DNA from: Capnocytophaga sp.
Lineage (GTDB): Bacteria > Bacteroidota > Bacteroidia > Flavobacteriales > Flavobacteriaceae
Assembly (NCBI RefSeq): GCF_030532915.1
Contig: NZ_JAUNKD010000006.1
Coordinates: forward strand, 1-64,000
Direction: 5' to 3'
Length of the DNA: 64,000 nucleotides
Within the stretch, counting starts at the first letter, position 1, and each line of letters opens with the position of its first letter. Position numbers and translations under genes: made by a program. The notes under the pieces are model-generated. The model did not search any database. It had not been told where the DNA came from and saw only the letters and a list, made by a program, of their open reading frames with translations. Below, piece after piece: positions 8,510 through 16,984 of this stretch.

Positions 8510-9025
8510 TTATTTTATTGAAAAATTCTTTTCGCTTTCGGTGTAACGTTTTTTACATTCGTGGTAAATAGCGACGGCTTCTTGCAGATTTCCCCAACCG
8601 TTTACGGCTACTTTCTTCTTTTCCAAATCTTTATACACTTGGAAGAAATGCTCAATTTCCATAATAAGGTGCGGATTTACGTCGTTCAAATCGTTGAGTT
8701 TGTTCCAAACGGGGTCAGAAACCGGCACGCAAATCATTTTTTCGTCCGGTCCTTTTTCATCTGCCATATGAAACACCCCGATGGGTTTTACTTCCATCAC
8801 ACAGCCGGGGAAGGTAGGTTCTGACACCAGCACCAATACATCAAGCGGGTCAGAATCAAGCGCTAAGGTTTCAGGAATAAACCCGTAATCGGCGGGGTAC
8901 ATCATTGAAGAGAAAATCATTCGGTCATAGCGGATTTTCTTCAATTCAAAATCGTATTCATATTTATTGCGGCTCCCTTTGGGGATTTCGATAAGCACAT
9001 CAAAAGATAATTCGTTTTTAGACAT
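8510..9025 (-). CDS. ppa: Inorganic pyrophosphatase, family I
   Basis: It hydrolyses pyrophosphate to phosphate in the cytoplasm and so drives biosynthesis forward. The 171 residues match soluble family I enzymes. Visible signatures are [14 protein letters not shown], the [24 protein letters not shown] block with the metal-binding Asp residues, and the later KK.Y region near the C-terminus. A minus-strand -7 element TACATTTG lies at 9064-9057 upstream of the start. It precedes gcvT. Confidence 0.96.
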   Translation of the reverse strand: MSKNELSFDVLIEIPKGSRNKYEYDFELKKIRYDRMIFSSMMYPADYGFIPETLALDSDPLDVLVLVSEPTFPGCVMEVKPIGVFHMADEKGPDEKMICVPVSDPVWNKLNDLNDVNPHLIMEIEHFFQVYKDLEKKKVAVNGWGNLQEAVAIYHECKKRYTESEKNFSIK

Positions 9026-9211
9026 TCGTTTTTATTTAAAAATTAAAAAATAATCGCAAATGTATGACATTAATTCTGATATTTAAAATTTCATCGAGTC
9101 TTTTTTGCAAAAAAAGCATTTTTCGGCACATTTTCACTTTTTTAGTTTTTGGCTTTTCCGCATAAAAAATACGCCTCAAAACGAAAAAACTATTTTTTTT
9201 CAAAAAACTAC

Positions 9212-9241
9212 TTTCAAATAAAAATAAAAGTTTTATTTTTG
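9212..9241 (+). promoter_or_regulatory. Promoter for the TPR membrane protein gene
   Basis: A -7 element TATTTTTG at 9234-9241 has a weak -33 element TTTC at 9212-9215, 18 bases upstream. Transcription would begin about 15-20 bases before the ATG at 9265, a short leader. Confidence 0.5.
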
Positions 9242-9264
9242 CCGAACTTTTTAATAAAAACAAT

Positions 9265-10056
9265 ATGGCAGTTTACAGAAAGAGAAACGACAGACCTAAT
9301 AGAAAGAAAAAAACAGACGAGTTAGACGACCTTCAAGAAGAAGAATTACTTCACCAAGAGAGCACCACCGCCGAGGTGTTTGACGCTCTTGACGAAAAAG
9401 CATCAAAAACAGAGGCTTGGGTTCAGAAAAACCAAAAAACAATCATCGGTGTGCTTATTTCGGTTGCCGTGATTGGTTTGGGATATTTGCTCTACCAACA
9501 GTTTGTAGTGGCTCCGAAAGAAAAAGAAGGTGCCAATGAATTGTTTTTTGCGCAAGAATTTTTCGATGCCGCTCTAAACGCCACTGACGATAAAGTAAAA
9601 GACTCGCTTTTCACGGTTTCGCTCAAAGGCGGAAACGGAAAATACGGCTTTTTGGAAATCATTGAAAGTTACAGCGGAACAAAAGCCGCCAATCTGGCAA
9701 ATTATTCTGCCGGAATGGTGTATATGAACCAAAACAACTACGCAAAAGCCATCGAACATCTTAAAAAATTCAAATCACCCGATGAAATTTTAGGAGCTTT
9801 GGCATTAGGAAACATCGGCGATGCTTATTCACAACAAAAAAACAATACCGAAGCGTTAAATTACTACAAAAAAGCGTTTGAACACAGCAAAAACGAGTTT
9901 ACAACGCCTATCTATCTGAAAAAAGCCGGAATTGTTGCAATGTTGCAAAACAACAACCAAGAGGCAAATAAATATTTCCAACGCATTAAAGATGAGTTCC
10001 CTACTTCAGAAGAAGCACGAACCATTGACATCCTCATCGGAAAAATAAGTAACTAA
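9265..10056 (+). CDS. TPR-repeat inner membrane protein (YfgM-like)
   Basis: The protein has a charged N-terminal cytoplasmic part of about 58 residues, one membrane helix at about 59-77, and a C-terminal domain of tetratricopeptide repeats (for example NLANYSAGMVYMNQNNYAKAIEHLKKF and ALGNIGDAYSQQKNNTEALNYYKKAFEH). This layout matches YfgM-type periplasmic TPR proteins, which act with membrane chaperones on exported proteins. The function here is inferred from architecture only. It lies upstream of ribH with a strong terminator between. Confidence 0.75.
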   Translation: MAVYRKRNDRPNRKKKTDELDDLQEEELLHQESTTAEVFDALDEKASKTEAWVQKNQKTIIGVLISVAVIGLGYLLYQQFVVAPKEKEGANELFFAQEFFDAALNATDDKVKDSLFTVSLKGGNGKYGFLEIIESYSGTKAANLANYSAGMVYMNQNNYAKAIEHLKKFKSPDEILGALALGNIGDAYSQQKNNTEALNYYKKAFEHSKNEFTTPIYLKKAGIVAMLQNNNQEANKYFQRIKDEFPTSEEARTIDILIGKISN

Positions 10057-10080
10057 ATATAAAGTTTTATATCATATTCG

Positions 10081-10127
10081 CCTGTCCGGTTCTGGTTAAT
10101 AAATCACAGCAATCGGGCAGGTTTTTT
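10081..10127 (+). terminator. Terminator just upstream of ribH
   Basis: CCTGTCCGGTT (10081-10091) pairs with AATCGGGCAGG (10111-10121) over 11 bp with two G-U pairs, followed by six T residues (10122-10127). It ends only 13 bases before the ribH ATG, so it either ends the TPR-gene transcript with ribH driven from elsewhere, or works as an attenuator or translation block for ribH. Confidence 0.85.
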
Positions 10128-10140
10128 GTAATTAAAAATT

Positions 10141-10617
10141 ATGGCAACAGAAAATAAAAACTTATCACATTACGACAAAAGCAAAATCCCTAACGTTCAA
10201 GCGTTTCGTTTCGGAATCGTAACCTCTGAATGGAACGAAGAAGTCACCTCCGGGCTAAAACAAGGCGCCATCAACACGCTGAAAGATTGCGGTGCTCTGC
10301 CAGAAAATATCATCTGTTGGGAAGTTCCCGGAAGTTTTGAACTCGTTCACGGATGCCGAAAAATGATAACAACCCAAAAACCGGATGCCGTCATAGCCAT
10401 CGGTTGTGTTATTCAAGGTGAAACACGCCATTTTGATTTTGTATGTCAGGGTGTTACACAAGGCATCGCTTATCTTAATGCCACTGAGGACATTCCTGTG
10501 ATTTTTTGCGTACTGACCGACAATAACTTACAACAATCACTCGACCGAAGCGGCGGAAAGCACGGCAACAAAGGCGTTGAAGCAGCCATCGCAGCCATCA
10601 AAACCGTTACTTTATAA
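10141..10617 (+). CDS. ribH: 6,7-dimethyl-8-ribityllumazine synthase
   Basis: RibH condenses 5-amino-6-ribitylamino-uracil with dihydroxybutanone phosphate in the penultimate step of riboflavin synthesis and forms icosahedral or pentameric shells. The 158 residues include FGIVTSEWNEEVTSGL, WEVPGSFEL, AIGCVIQGETRHFDFVCQGVTQGI with the catalytic His, and PVIFCVLT. Other rib genes are absent here, so it is a scattered riboflavin gene. The close upstream terminator is unusual. Confidence 0.96.
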   Translation: MATENKNLSHYDKSKIPNVQAFRFGIVTSEWNEEVTSGLKQGAINTLKDCGALPENIICWEVPGSFELVHGCRKMITTQKPDAVIAIGCVIQGETRHFDFVCQGVTQGIAYLNATEDIPVIFCVLTDNNLQQSLDRSGGKHGNKGVEAAIAAIKTVTL

Positions 10618-10667
10618 CCAAAATTCAAGCTGTTTTTCAGTAATTTAAAAATTAATTCATTAAAAAA

Positions 10668-10698
10668 TTGCTTTTTACAGATTTCTGCATTAACTTTG
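10668..10698 (+). promoter_or_regulatory. Promoter for the coiled-coil/zapA operon
   Basis: TTG at 10668-10670, a 20-base spacer and TAACTTTG at 10691-10698 match the Bacteroidota primary sigma consensus. Transcription should start near 10705, which supports the ATG at 10727 as the first start codon. Confidence 0.8.
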
Positions 10699-10726
10699 CA
10701 AACAGAGAATACAAACAACGTTGGCT

Positions 10727-11017
10727 ATGACCAATATAAGCAACTTAGTGGAATCACTTGAAGAAAAGGTGCTTTCCTTATCTGAACGAATAAGTGATTT
10801 AAAAACTCAAAATCAGCACCTTATAGAAACCATTAAAACGCTTGAAAAGCAAAAAAAGGATTTAGAAGAAGCAGTTTTGAAATGGAAAGAAAAAAACGAT
10901 GCCATCAAAGTTGCAAACAGTATTCTCGGCAGTAATGAAACAAAAACAGAAGCAAAATTAAAAATAAACGCTTTAATTCGCGAAATTGACGCTTGCATTG
11001 TTCAGCTTTCAAAATAA
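10727..11017 (+). CDS. Small coiled-coil protein upstream of zapA
   Basis: This 96-residue protein is almost wholly heptad-patterned coiled coil (VESLEEKVLSLSERISDLKTQNQHLIETIKTLEKQKKDLEEA) with a short C-terminal helix pair. It has no membrane segment. Its size, coiled coil and position ten bases before zapA suggest a partner in cell division, as with ZapB-like proteins, but this is inference. The ATG at 10727 is preferred over a TTG at 10721 because a strong promoter sits just upstream. Confidence 0.75.
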   Translation: MTNISNLVESLEEKVLSLSERISDLKTQNQHLIETIKTLEKQKKDLEEAVLKWKEKNDAIKVANSILGSNETKTEAKLKINALIREIDACIVQLSK

Positions 11018-11026
11018 TGGTTCACA

Positions 11027-11314
11027 ATGAGTAACACCTTGAAAATAAAACTCTCCATTGCCGATAGGGTTTACCCGTTGGTAATTGAACCGCACCAAGA
11101 GGAAGGTTTCCGAAAAGCTGCGAAAGAAATAAACGAAATGATTCATAATTTTGAACAAAATTATGAACTTAAAGACAAGCGAGATGCCTTGGCGATGTGT
11201 ACCATTGTGCTTGCCAGACAAATTGAACAAACAAAACTCAATGAAAGTCATCACGATTTGGCAATTAAAGAGAAATTGGAAAACATCCATTCGTTGATTG
11301 ATTCAATCATTTAA
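11027..11314 (+). CDS. zapA: Cell division protein ZapA
   Basis: ZapA binds FtsZ and bundles protofilaments at the division ring. The 95 residues show the family layout: an N-terminal beta-alpha-beta globular part (LKIKLSIADRVYPLVIEPHQEEGFRKAAKEINEMI) and a C-terminal dimerising helix containing DALAMCTIVLARQIEQTK. It is cotranscribed with the preceding coiled-coil gene and is followed directly by 6S RNA and rny. Confidence 0.9.
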   Translation: MSNTLKIKLSIADRVYPLVIEPHQEEGFRKAAKEINEMIHNFEQNYELKDKRDALAMCTIVLARQIEQTKLNESHHDLAIKEKLENIHSLIDSII

Positions 11315-11351
11315 CTTGATACGTTCTTTTACAAAAAACATAAACATTACT

Positions 11352-11516
11352 GCCTACATTGATTGTACTTTTTGGTAAACTCAACACCTACAAATTAAAA
11401 AAGGGTAAGAGGAGTTGTTAAAGCGCGCCGTCATTGAACGGATACTTGACCGGCTCAGTAGCCCTAAACCTGTTTTTGGAGTTTACGCAAAACTCTTTGT
11501 CAATGTAGGTTTTTTT
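11352..11516 (+). ncRNA. ssrS: 6S RNA (6S-Flavo type, SsrS)
   Basis: 6S RNA binds RNA polymerase holoenzyme by mimicking an open promoter. The 5' end CCTACATTGA (11353-11362) pairs with TCAATGTAGG (11500-11509), which is followed by seven T residues. A second stem, GTAAACTC (11375-11382) with GAGTTTAC (11479-11486), encloses a large central region, giving the long closing stem, internal loops and central bubble expected of 6S. Known flavobacterial 6S RNAs have a similar architecture, and zapA adjacency is seen for ssrS in other phyla. A weak promoter (TTG at 11316, TAAACATT at 11341) fits this 5' end. Confidence 0.85.
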
Positions 11517-11539
11517 ATACATAATTTTTTTATTAACAA

Positions 11540-13108
11540 ATGACGACACTTATATTAGGAATTTCAATTGCGGTGATTTTCGGGCTCATAATCGGGTTTT
11601 CCATCGCAAAAGTATTAGAAAAGAAAAACGCTTCAAAAATCATCTTAAACGCTAAAAATGAAGCAACTACACTTTTAAAAGACGCTAAAAGTGAAGCTGA
11701 AAACATCAAAAAAGATAAAATTTTACAGGCTAAAGAAAAATTTTTAGAACTCAAAGCCGAACACGAAAAAGTAATCGCCGGAAAGGACAAAAAAATGGCA
11801 GAAGCCGAGAAACGAATCCGTGACAAAGAATCACAGGTTTCAAACGAATTGGCTCAAAACAAACGACTTAAAGACGATTTAGAAAACAAAAACAAAGAAG
11901 CTGAACACCGCCTTCTGACCATTGATAAAAAACAAGAAGAGGTGGAACGCCTTCACAAAAGTCAAATCAAACAGTTGGAACTAATCTCCGGATTATCAGC
12001 CGAAGAAGCCAAAACCCAACTCACTGATTCACTGAAAAATGAAGCCCAAGCCGATGCAATGGCATATATTCAATCAACCATTGAGGAAGCTAAATTAACC
12101 GCACGGCAAGAAGCTCGAAAAATCGTCATAAACACCATTCAACGCATTGGTACAGAGGAAGCTGTTGATAACTGCGTATCGGTTTTTAACTTGGAATCTG
12201 ACGACGTAAAAGGGCGCATCATCGGGCGCGAAGGGCGCAATATCCGAGCGTTAGAAGCTGCCACAGGCGTTGAAATCATTGTTGATGACACGCCCGAAGC
12301 CATTATTTTATCGTGCTTTGATGCCGTCCGACGTGAAATTGCACGACTTTCATTACACAAATTGGTAACCGACGGGCGTATACACCCCGCACGCATTGAA
12401 GAAGTGGTCGAAAAAACAACTAAACAAATTGAAGATGAGATAGTTGAAATTGGAAAACGCACCGTTATCGATTTAGGAATCCACGGATTGCACCCCGAGT
12501 TAGTAAAATGCGTAGGGCGAATGAAATACCGTTCGTCATACGGACAAAACCTGTTGCAACACTCGCGTGAAGTGGCAAAATTGTGTGGCGTAATGGCTTC
12601 GGAATTAGGCTTAAACGCAAAATTAGCAAAACGTGCCGGCTTACTTCACGACATCGGAAAAGTGCCACAAGTGGAAACCGAAGTGCCTCACGCCATTTTA
12701 GGAATGGAATGGGCTGAGAAGTACGGCGAAAAACCCGAAGTTTGCAATGCCATCGGGGCACACCACGACGAAATTGAAATGACCTCACTCCTCTCCCCCA
12801 TCGTGCAAGTGTGCGATGCCATCAGCGGAGCCAGACCGGGTGCGAGACGACAAGTGTTAGACTCTTACATTCAACGGCTTAAAGACTTGGAAGACACCGC
12901 ATTCTCTTTCCAAGGCGTGAAAAAAGCCTACGCCATTCAGGCAGGACGCGAATTGCGGGTTATCGTAGAAAGTGAAAAAGTAAGCGATGATAAAGCTGCC
13001 GAACTTTCATTCAATCTTTCGCAAAAAATACAAACGGATATGACCTATCCGGGGCAGGTGAAAATCACCGTAATACGCGAAACCCGTTCAGTAAACATCG
13101 CAAAATAA
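11540..13108 (+). CDS. rny: Ribonuclease Y
   Basis: RNase Y is a membrane-anchored endoribonuclease that begins mRNA decay. The 522 residues show the family order: an N-terminal membrane helix (2-21), a long coiled coil (about 25-180), a KH RNA-binding domain (about 212-275, with [24 protein letters not shown]) and an HD phosphohydrolase domain with catalytic H370-D371 in LLHDIGKV. It lies directly after the 6S RNA gene; its transcript could start within or after that RNA. A hairpin terminator follows. Confidence 0.97.
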   Translation: MTTLILGISIAVIFGLIIGFSIAKVLEKKNASKIILNAKNEATTLLKDAKSEAENIKKDKILQAKEKFLELKAEHEKVIAGKDKKMAEAEKRIRDKESQVSNELAQNKRLKDDLENKNKEAEHRLLTIDKKQEEVERLHKSQIKQLELISGLSAEEAKTQLTDSLKNEAQADAMAYIQSTIEEAKLTARQEARKIVINTIQRIGTEEAVDNCVSVFNLESDDVKGRIIGREGRNIRALEAATGVEIIVDDTPEAIILSCFDAVRREIARLSLHKLVTDGRIHPARIEEVVEKTTKQIEDEIVEIGKRTVIDLGIHGLHPELVKCVGRMKYRSSYGQNLLQHSREVAKLCGVMASELGLNAKLAKRAGLLHDIGKVPQVETEVPHAILGMEWAEKYGEKPEVCNAIGAHHDEIEMTSLLSPIVQVCDAISGARPGARRQVLDSYIQRLKDLEDTAFSFQGVKKAYAIQAGRELRVIVESEKVSDDKAAELSFNLSQKIQTDMTYPGQVKITVIRETRSVNIAK

Positions 13109-13116
13109 AAATATTG

Positions 13117-13147
13117 AAGAAATCGAGAAGCCTATTCTCGGTTTCTT
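13117..13147 (+). terminator. Terminator after rny
   Basis: AAGAAATCGAGAA (13117-13129) pairs with TTCTCGGTTTCTT (13135-13147) over 13 bp with one G-U pair and a five-base loop. It is followed by TGCTTTATAAT, a weak T-tract. Confidence 0.65.
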
Positions 13148-13187
13148 TGCTTTATAATCCCACATAAAACACTGTTATTCAAATCAA

Positions 13188-14201
13188 ATGCCAAAAATAG
13201 GAAATATTGATTTAGGAGAGTTTCCGCTATTGCTTGCTCCGATGGAAGACGTGAGCGACCCGCCGTTTCGCCGATTGTGTAAAATGCACGGGGCAGATAT
13301 GCTTTTCAGTGAGTTTATCTCATCGGAAGGGCTGATTCGCGATGCCATCAAAAGCAAACAAAAACTGGATATATTTGATTATGAACGACCTGTCGGGATT
13401 CAAATTTTTGGAGGCGATGAAGAAGCAATGGCGCTTTCTGCCAAAATCGTTGAAACCGTAAAACCTGATTTACTGGATATTAACTTCGGTTGTCCGGTAA
13501 AAAAAGTAGTTTCAAAAGGTGCCGGTGCCGGTGTTTTGAAAGATATTGACCTGATGGTTAGGCTTACCAAAGCGGTGGTAAACAGCACCAAACTACCCGT
13601 TACCGTAAAAACGCGTTTGGGCTGGGACGAATCGTCCATCAATATTGACGAAGTAGCCGAACGATTGCAAGACGTTGGTATTCAGGCATTATCCATTCAC
13701 GCACGCACCCGTTCGCAACTTTACAAAGGGCATTCGGATTGGACGCACATCGCACGCATTAAGGAAAATCCGCGTATAAAAATCCCGATTTTTGGCAATG
13801 GAGACATTGATTCACCCGAAAAAGCCCTCGAATACCGAAACAAATACGGTGTGGACGGCATTATGATTGGCAGAGCCGCCATCGGCTATCCGTGGATTTT
13901 TAACGAAATAAAACATTTTTTTAAAACGGGCGAAAAACTGCCTTCCCCTACCCTTTCCGACAGAGTACAAGCTGCTGAAAATCACCTAATCTGGTCTGCC
14001 GAATGGAAGGGCGAACGCCAAGGCATATTGGAAATGCGACGCCATTACGCCAATTATTTCCGGGGCATTCCTCATTTTAAAGAAACACGCCAAAAGCTGG
14101 TAACAATCAGTGAGTTAGACCAAATTTTAAATTTATTGAATGAAATTAAACATTCCGACCAATTTCAACAAGCTGACTCCGCAAAAAGTTACGAGCAATG
14201 A
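13188..14201 (+). CDS. dusB: tRNA-dihydrouridine synthase (DusB family)
   Basis: This FMN enzyme reduces specific uridines in tRNA to dihydrouridine using NADPH. The 337 residues show the Dus signature: an N-terminal barrel beginning with LLLAPMEDVSDPPFRRLC, and the catalytic loop DINFGCPVKKVVSKGAGAGVL with C102 as the proton donor. The phosphate-binding end is GNGDIDSPEKALEY with GVDGIMIGRAAIGYPWIF. A smaller helical domain forms the C-terminus. It is followed 39 bases later by the sulfatase gene. Confidence 0.95.
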   Translation: MPKIGNIDLGEFPLLLAPMEDVSDPPFRRLCKMHGADMLFSEFISSEGLIRDAIKSKQKLDIFDYERPVGIQIFGGDEEAMALSAKIVETVKPDLLDINFGCPVKKVVSKGAGAGVLKDIDLMVRLTKAVVNSTKLPVTVKTRLGWDESSINIDEVAERLQDVGIQALSIHARTRSQLYKGHSDWTHIARIKENPRIKIPIFGNGDIDSPEKALEYRNKYGVDGIMIGRAAIGYPWIFNEIKHFFKTGEKLPSPTLSDRVQAAENHLIWSAEWKGERQGILEMRRHYANYFRGIPHFKETRQKLVTISELDQILNLLNEIKHSDQFQQADSAKSYEQ

Positions 14202-14240
14202 TACACTACCGCCACTTACTGAATATCAAAACTTTAAGAT

Positions 14241-15668
14241 ATGAATCGCTTTTTAATTCTTTTCGTGCTATTGTGTAACAGTATTTTTGCACAACAAACA
14301 CCGCCTAATATCATTTTTATTTTGGCAGATGATTTGGGCTATGGCGATATTGAACCGTACGGACAAAAAATCATCAAAACACCTCATTTATTGCAACTTG
14401 CCAATGAAGGAATGAAATTTACCAACTTCTATTCGGGTGCGCCTGTTTGTGCGCCATCAAGAGCTTCGGTCATTACCGGACAAACCACTGGTGAAACACA
14501 TATACGTGGAAATAAGGAAGTTGCAGAACCCATTGACGGACAAGCGCCCATCCTTGCCAACTCGCCTTCCATCGCCAAAATCTTAAAACAAGCGGGATAC
14601 AACACCGGCGTTTTTGGAAAATGGGCTTTGGGAACGGTTATTTCAGAAGGAAACCCGCTACTACACGGATTTGATACGTTTTTCGGGTATAATTCGCAAT
14701 TTAGAGCGCATCGGCGCTACCCGGCTTTTTTATGGGATAACAATCAAAAAGTTGAACTTACCGAAAACGGCTATTATCAACATCAAAAAATATACGCCGA
14801 AGACCTTATTCATCAAAAAGCATTGGAGTTCATCAAAAAACAATCGGCTGATAATCCGTTTTTTACATTGCTTACCTACACCCTGCCACACGCCGAATTG
14901 GCAGTGCCGAAAGACAGCATTTTTGAGTCATATCGGCATTTGGCTGAAAAACCCTACAAGGGGAAGGATTACGACAAAATAACACCCGATTTCCCCGGAT
15001 TTTCAGGTTATATGTCGCAACCTTATCCACACGCCACACACGCCGCAATGGTCTCACGATTAGATAAATACGTAGGCGATATTCGCACACTGCTCAAAGA
15101 AAAAGGAATGGATAACAACACCGTAATCATTTTTGCAAGCGACAACGGTGCACACCGCGAAGGAGGCGCCGATCCCGAATTTTTCAACGCAACCGGCGGA
15201 TTACGAGGCTTTAAACGCGACGTTTACGAAGGCGGTATCCGTACGCCTTTTATCGTTTATTGGGGCGACAAAATTACGCCCGCCGGCGTAAGCCATCACG
15301 TAGGCGCTTTTTGGGATTTGATGCCCACCTTTGCCGATATTGCCGGCGTAAAATACCAACCTACTAAAAATCAAGTATCTTTCTTACCAACACTTTTAGG
15401 CAAGAAACAAAAAGCGCATAAACATCTTTATTGGGAATTTCACGAATTGGGCGGGCGACAAGCCGTGCGTTACAAAAACTGGAAAGGGATTCGGCTGAAC
15501 GTAGATGCCGATAAAAACGCACCTATCGAGTTATATGATTTGAATACCGACCCTGCCGAAACAACCAATATTGCCGAAAAACATCCCAAAATAGTGAAAA
15601 AAATTGCTAAAATAATGGAGCAAAGCCATACAAAATCAACACTTTTCCCGTTTAAGTGGGAAAAATAA
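14241..15668 (+). CDS. Secreted sulfatase (arylsulfatase family)
   Basis: An exported type I sulfatase of 475 residues. A signal peptide is visible at 1-18 (LILFVLLCNSIFAQ). The metal-binding motif ADDLGYGD (29-36) and the formylglycine site C70-A-P-S-R74 are intact, so activation by a formylglycine-generating enzyme is expected; none is in this window. Further metal ligands lie in FASDNGAHREGG. The substrate cannot be told from sequence; such enzymes in Bacteroidota often act on sulfated glycans. No SusC/SusD pair or glycoside hydrolase is nearby, so this is not a full polysaccharide-utilisation locus. Confidence 0.9.
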   Translation: MNRFLILFVLLCNSIFAQQTPPNIIFILADDLGYGDIEPYGQKIIKTPHLLQLANEGMKFTNFYSGAPVCAPSRASVITGQTTGETHIRGNKEVAEPIDGQAPILANSPSIAKILKQAGYNTGVFGKWALGTVISEGNPLLHGFDTFFGYNSQFRAHRRYPAFLWDNNQKVELTENGYYQHQKIYAEDLIHQKALEFIKKQSADNPFFTLLTYTLPHAELAVPKDSIFESYRHLAEKPYKGKDYDKITPDFPGFSGYMSQPYPHATHAAMVSRLDKYVGDIRTLLKEKGMDNNTVIIFASDNGAHREGGADPEFFNATGGLRGFKRDVYEGGIRTPFIVYWGDKITPAGVSHHVGAFWDLMPTFADIAGVKYQPTKNQVSFLPTLLGKKQKAHKHLYWEFHELGGRQAVRYKNWKGIRLNVDADKNAPIELYDLNTDPAETTNIAEKHPKIVKKIAKIMEQSHTKSTLFPFKWEK

Positions 15669-15692
15669 TCGGTACAAAAAGTTTTTTCGTTT

Positions 15693-15727
15693 TTTGTTTT
15701 TAGTTTGTGTTTTATGGCGTACCTTTG
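15693..15727 (+). promoter_or_regulatory. Promoter for the fixH-TauE-like operon
   Basis: TTTG at 15693-15696 and TACCTTTG at 15720-15727 are separated by 23 bases, slightly long. Transcription would start near 15734, which excludes an upstream GTG start at 15707 and supports the ATG at 15749. Confidence 0.6.
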
Positions 15728-15748
15728 TGGGCTAAAATTTTGTTCGCT

Positions 15749-16198
15749 ATGAAAATAAGTTGGGGAACGGGCATTGTAATCGCTTTTGCCCTTTTCATTT
15801 CGTTTATAATGTACTTTGTTGTTAATATGATTGTTGATAAAAAATATGACCACGATTTTGTCACGCAAGATTATTACAAAAAAGAAGTGGAATACCAAGG
15901 GAAAATTGACAGAACCCAAAAAACGGAACAGGAAAAAATGGACGTTCAGATTACCGCTTCTGATGAGGGGATTACGTTGCTTTTTCCGGAAAAAACAAAC
16001 ACCGAAATCATTGACGGAACGGTTTCATTCTACCGCCCTTCCGATAAAAAACGTGATTTTAAAATTCCGTTGCAAATTAAAAACGGAACGATGTTAGTCC
16101 CCATCAATGTATTGGCAAAAGGGCGTTGGAATGTTGAAGTTGAATATGACTTCAACAAAAACAACTATCTGACAATCAGAAACATCAACATAAAATAA
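15749..16198 (+). CDS. ccoH: FixH/CcoH family cbb3 oxidase assembly protein
   Basis: A 149-residue protein with one N-terminal membrane helix (about 5-28) and a periplasmic beta-rich domain. The segment DHDFVTQDYYKKEVEYQ matches the FixH family, and the end WNVEVEYDFNKNNYLTIRNINI is also typical. FixH proteins help assemble cbb3 oxidase. The gene lies about 8.6 kb from the cbb3 operon and on the opposite strand, although it usually follows ccoG. Its stop codon shares one base with the start of the next gene (TAATG), implying coupling. Confidence 0.9.
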   Translation: MKISWGTGIVIAFALFISFIMYFVVNMIVDKKYDHDFVTQDYYKKEVEYQGKIDRTQKTEQEKMDVQITASDEGITLLFPEKTNTEIIDGTVSFYRPSDKKRDFKIPLQIKNGTMLVPINVLAKGRWNVEVEYDFNKNNYLTIRNINIK

Positions 16199-16914
16199 TG
16201 CTTTACACCGCTTTCATACTAGGCTTTTTGGGGAGTTTTCATTGCGTGGGAATGTGCGGTCCTTTAACGTTATTGCTTCCGTTGGAACACAACAAACCGG
16301 TAAAAAAAGCCTTTCAGATTGTGATGTATCACCTTGCCAAAGCACTCACGTACGTGCTGTTAGGGTTGGTTTTTGGGCTACTTGGTAAAGGCTTGTTTAT
16401 CAGAGAGTATCAACAAACATTTTCGATTGTTGTTGGCGGTTTAATGATTTTGATTGCGCTTTTTTCGCTACTAAACATCAAAACACATTTTTTTTCGCGA
16501 TGGATATACTTTCTGATAGGAAAAATAAAATATGCGTTGGGGCAACAACTCAAACACAAAAACGCTTTTTCCGTATTTTTTATCGGATTTTTTAACGGTT
16601 TTCTGCCCTGCGGATTGGTGTATGTGGCGCTTTTCGGGGCTTTAGCACAAACGGATTTAACCCAATCGGCACTGTATATGGTAGCTTTTGGGTTGGGCAC
16701 TGTTCCGCTGATGACCCTTGCGATTTATTTGGGCAATTTTTTAAGCCAAAAAACAAAAAAACACATTCAAAAAGCAATTCCGTTTGCGATTATCATCATC
16801 GGTAGCTTATTCATTTTAAGAGGATTAGCATTAGGAATTCCGTATATTTCACCTTCAAATATGAATTTGATGATAAAACCGGCTGCCGATTGTGTTGTGC
16901 CGACCCCCAAATAA
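16198..16914 (+). CDS. TauE/SafE-like (DsbD_2/UreH-type) membrane protein of the cbb3 set
   Basis: A 238-residue protein with about six membrane helices. The N-terminal motif F14-H15-C16-x-x-M19-C20-G-P and the internal CGLVYVALFGALA segment identify the DsbD_2/TauE-related family often annotated as sulfite exporter. In cbb3 gene clusters these proteins are thought to act in metal supply or cytochrome maturation; a role in copper handling is inferred from the His/Cys/Met motif and the coupling to fixH. Export of sulfite is not supported by anything here. Confidence 0.8.
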   Translation: MLYTAFILGFLGSFHCVGMCGPLTLLLPLEHNKPVKKAFQIVMYHLAKALTYVLLGLVFGLLGKGLFIREYQQTFSIVVGGLMILIALFSLLNIKTHFFSRWIYFLIGKIKYALGQQLKHKNAFSVFFIGFFNGFLPCGLVYVALFGALAQTDLTQSALYMVAFGLGTVPLMTLAIYLGNFLSQKTKKHIQKAIPFAIIIIGSLFILRGLALGIPYISPSNMNLMIKPAADCVVPTPK

Positions 16915-16984
16915 TCACGCGCATTTTTAACAAAAAAACACTTCATCAAACCGTTTGGTTACAAAAATAATAAACTGTTAAACA

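Noticed and set aside
9036-9263. A 75-codon open frame on the minus strand upstream of ppa
   Set aside because: It lies in very AT-rich intergenic DNA, is dominated by Phe, Leu and Lys codons, and overlaps the promoters of both flanking genes.
10057-10140. An FMN riboswitch ahead of ribH
   Set aside because: The gap is only 84 bases and is filled by a terminator hairpin; there is no room for the aptamer.
14241-15668. A polysaccharide-utilisation locus around the sulfatase
   Set aside because: No SusC/SusD pair, glycoside hydrolase or hybrid two-component regulator is adjacent; neighbours are dusB and fixH.
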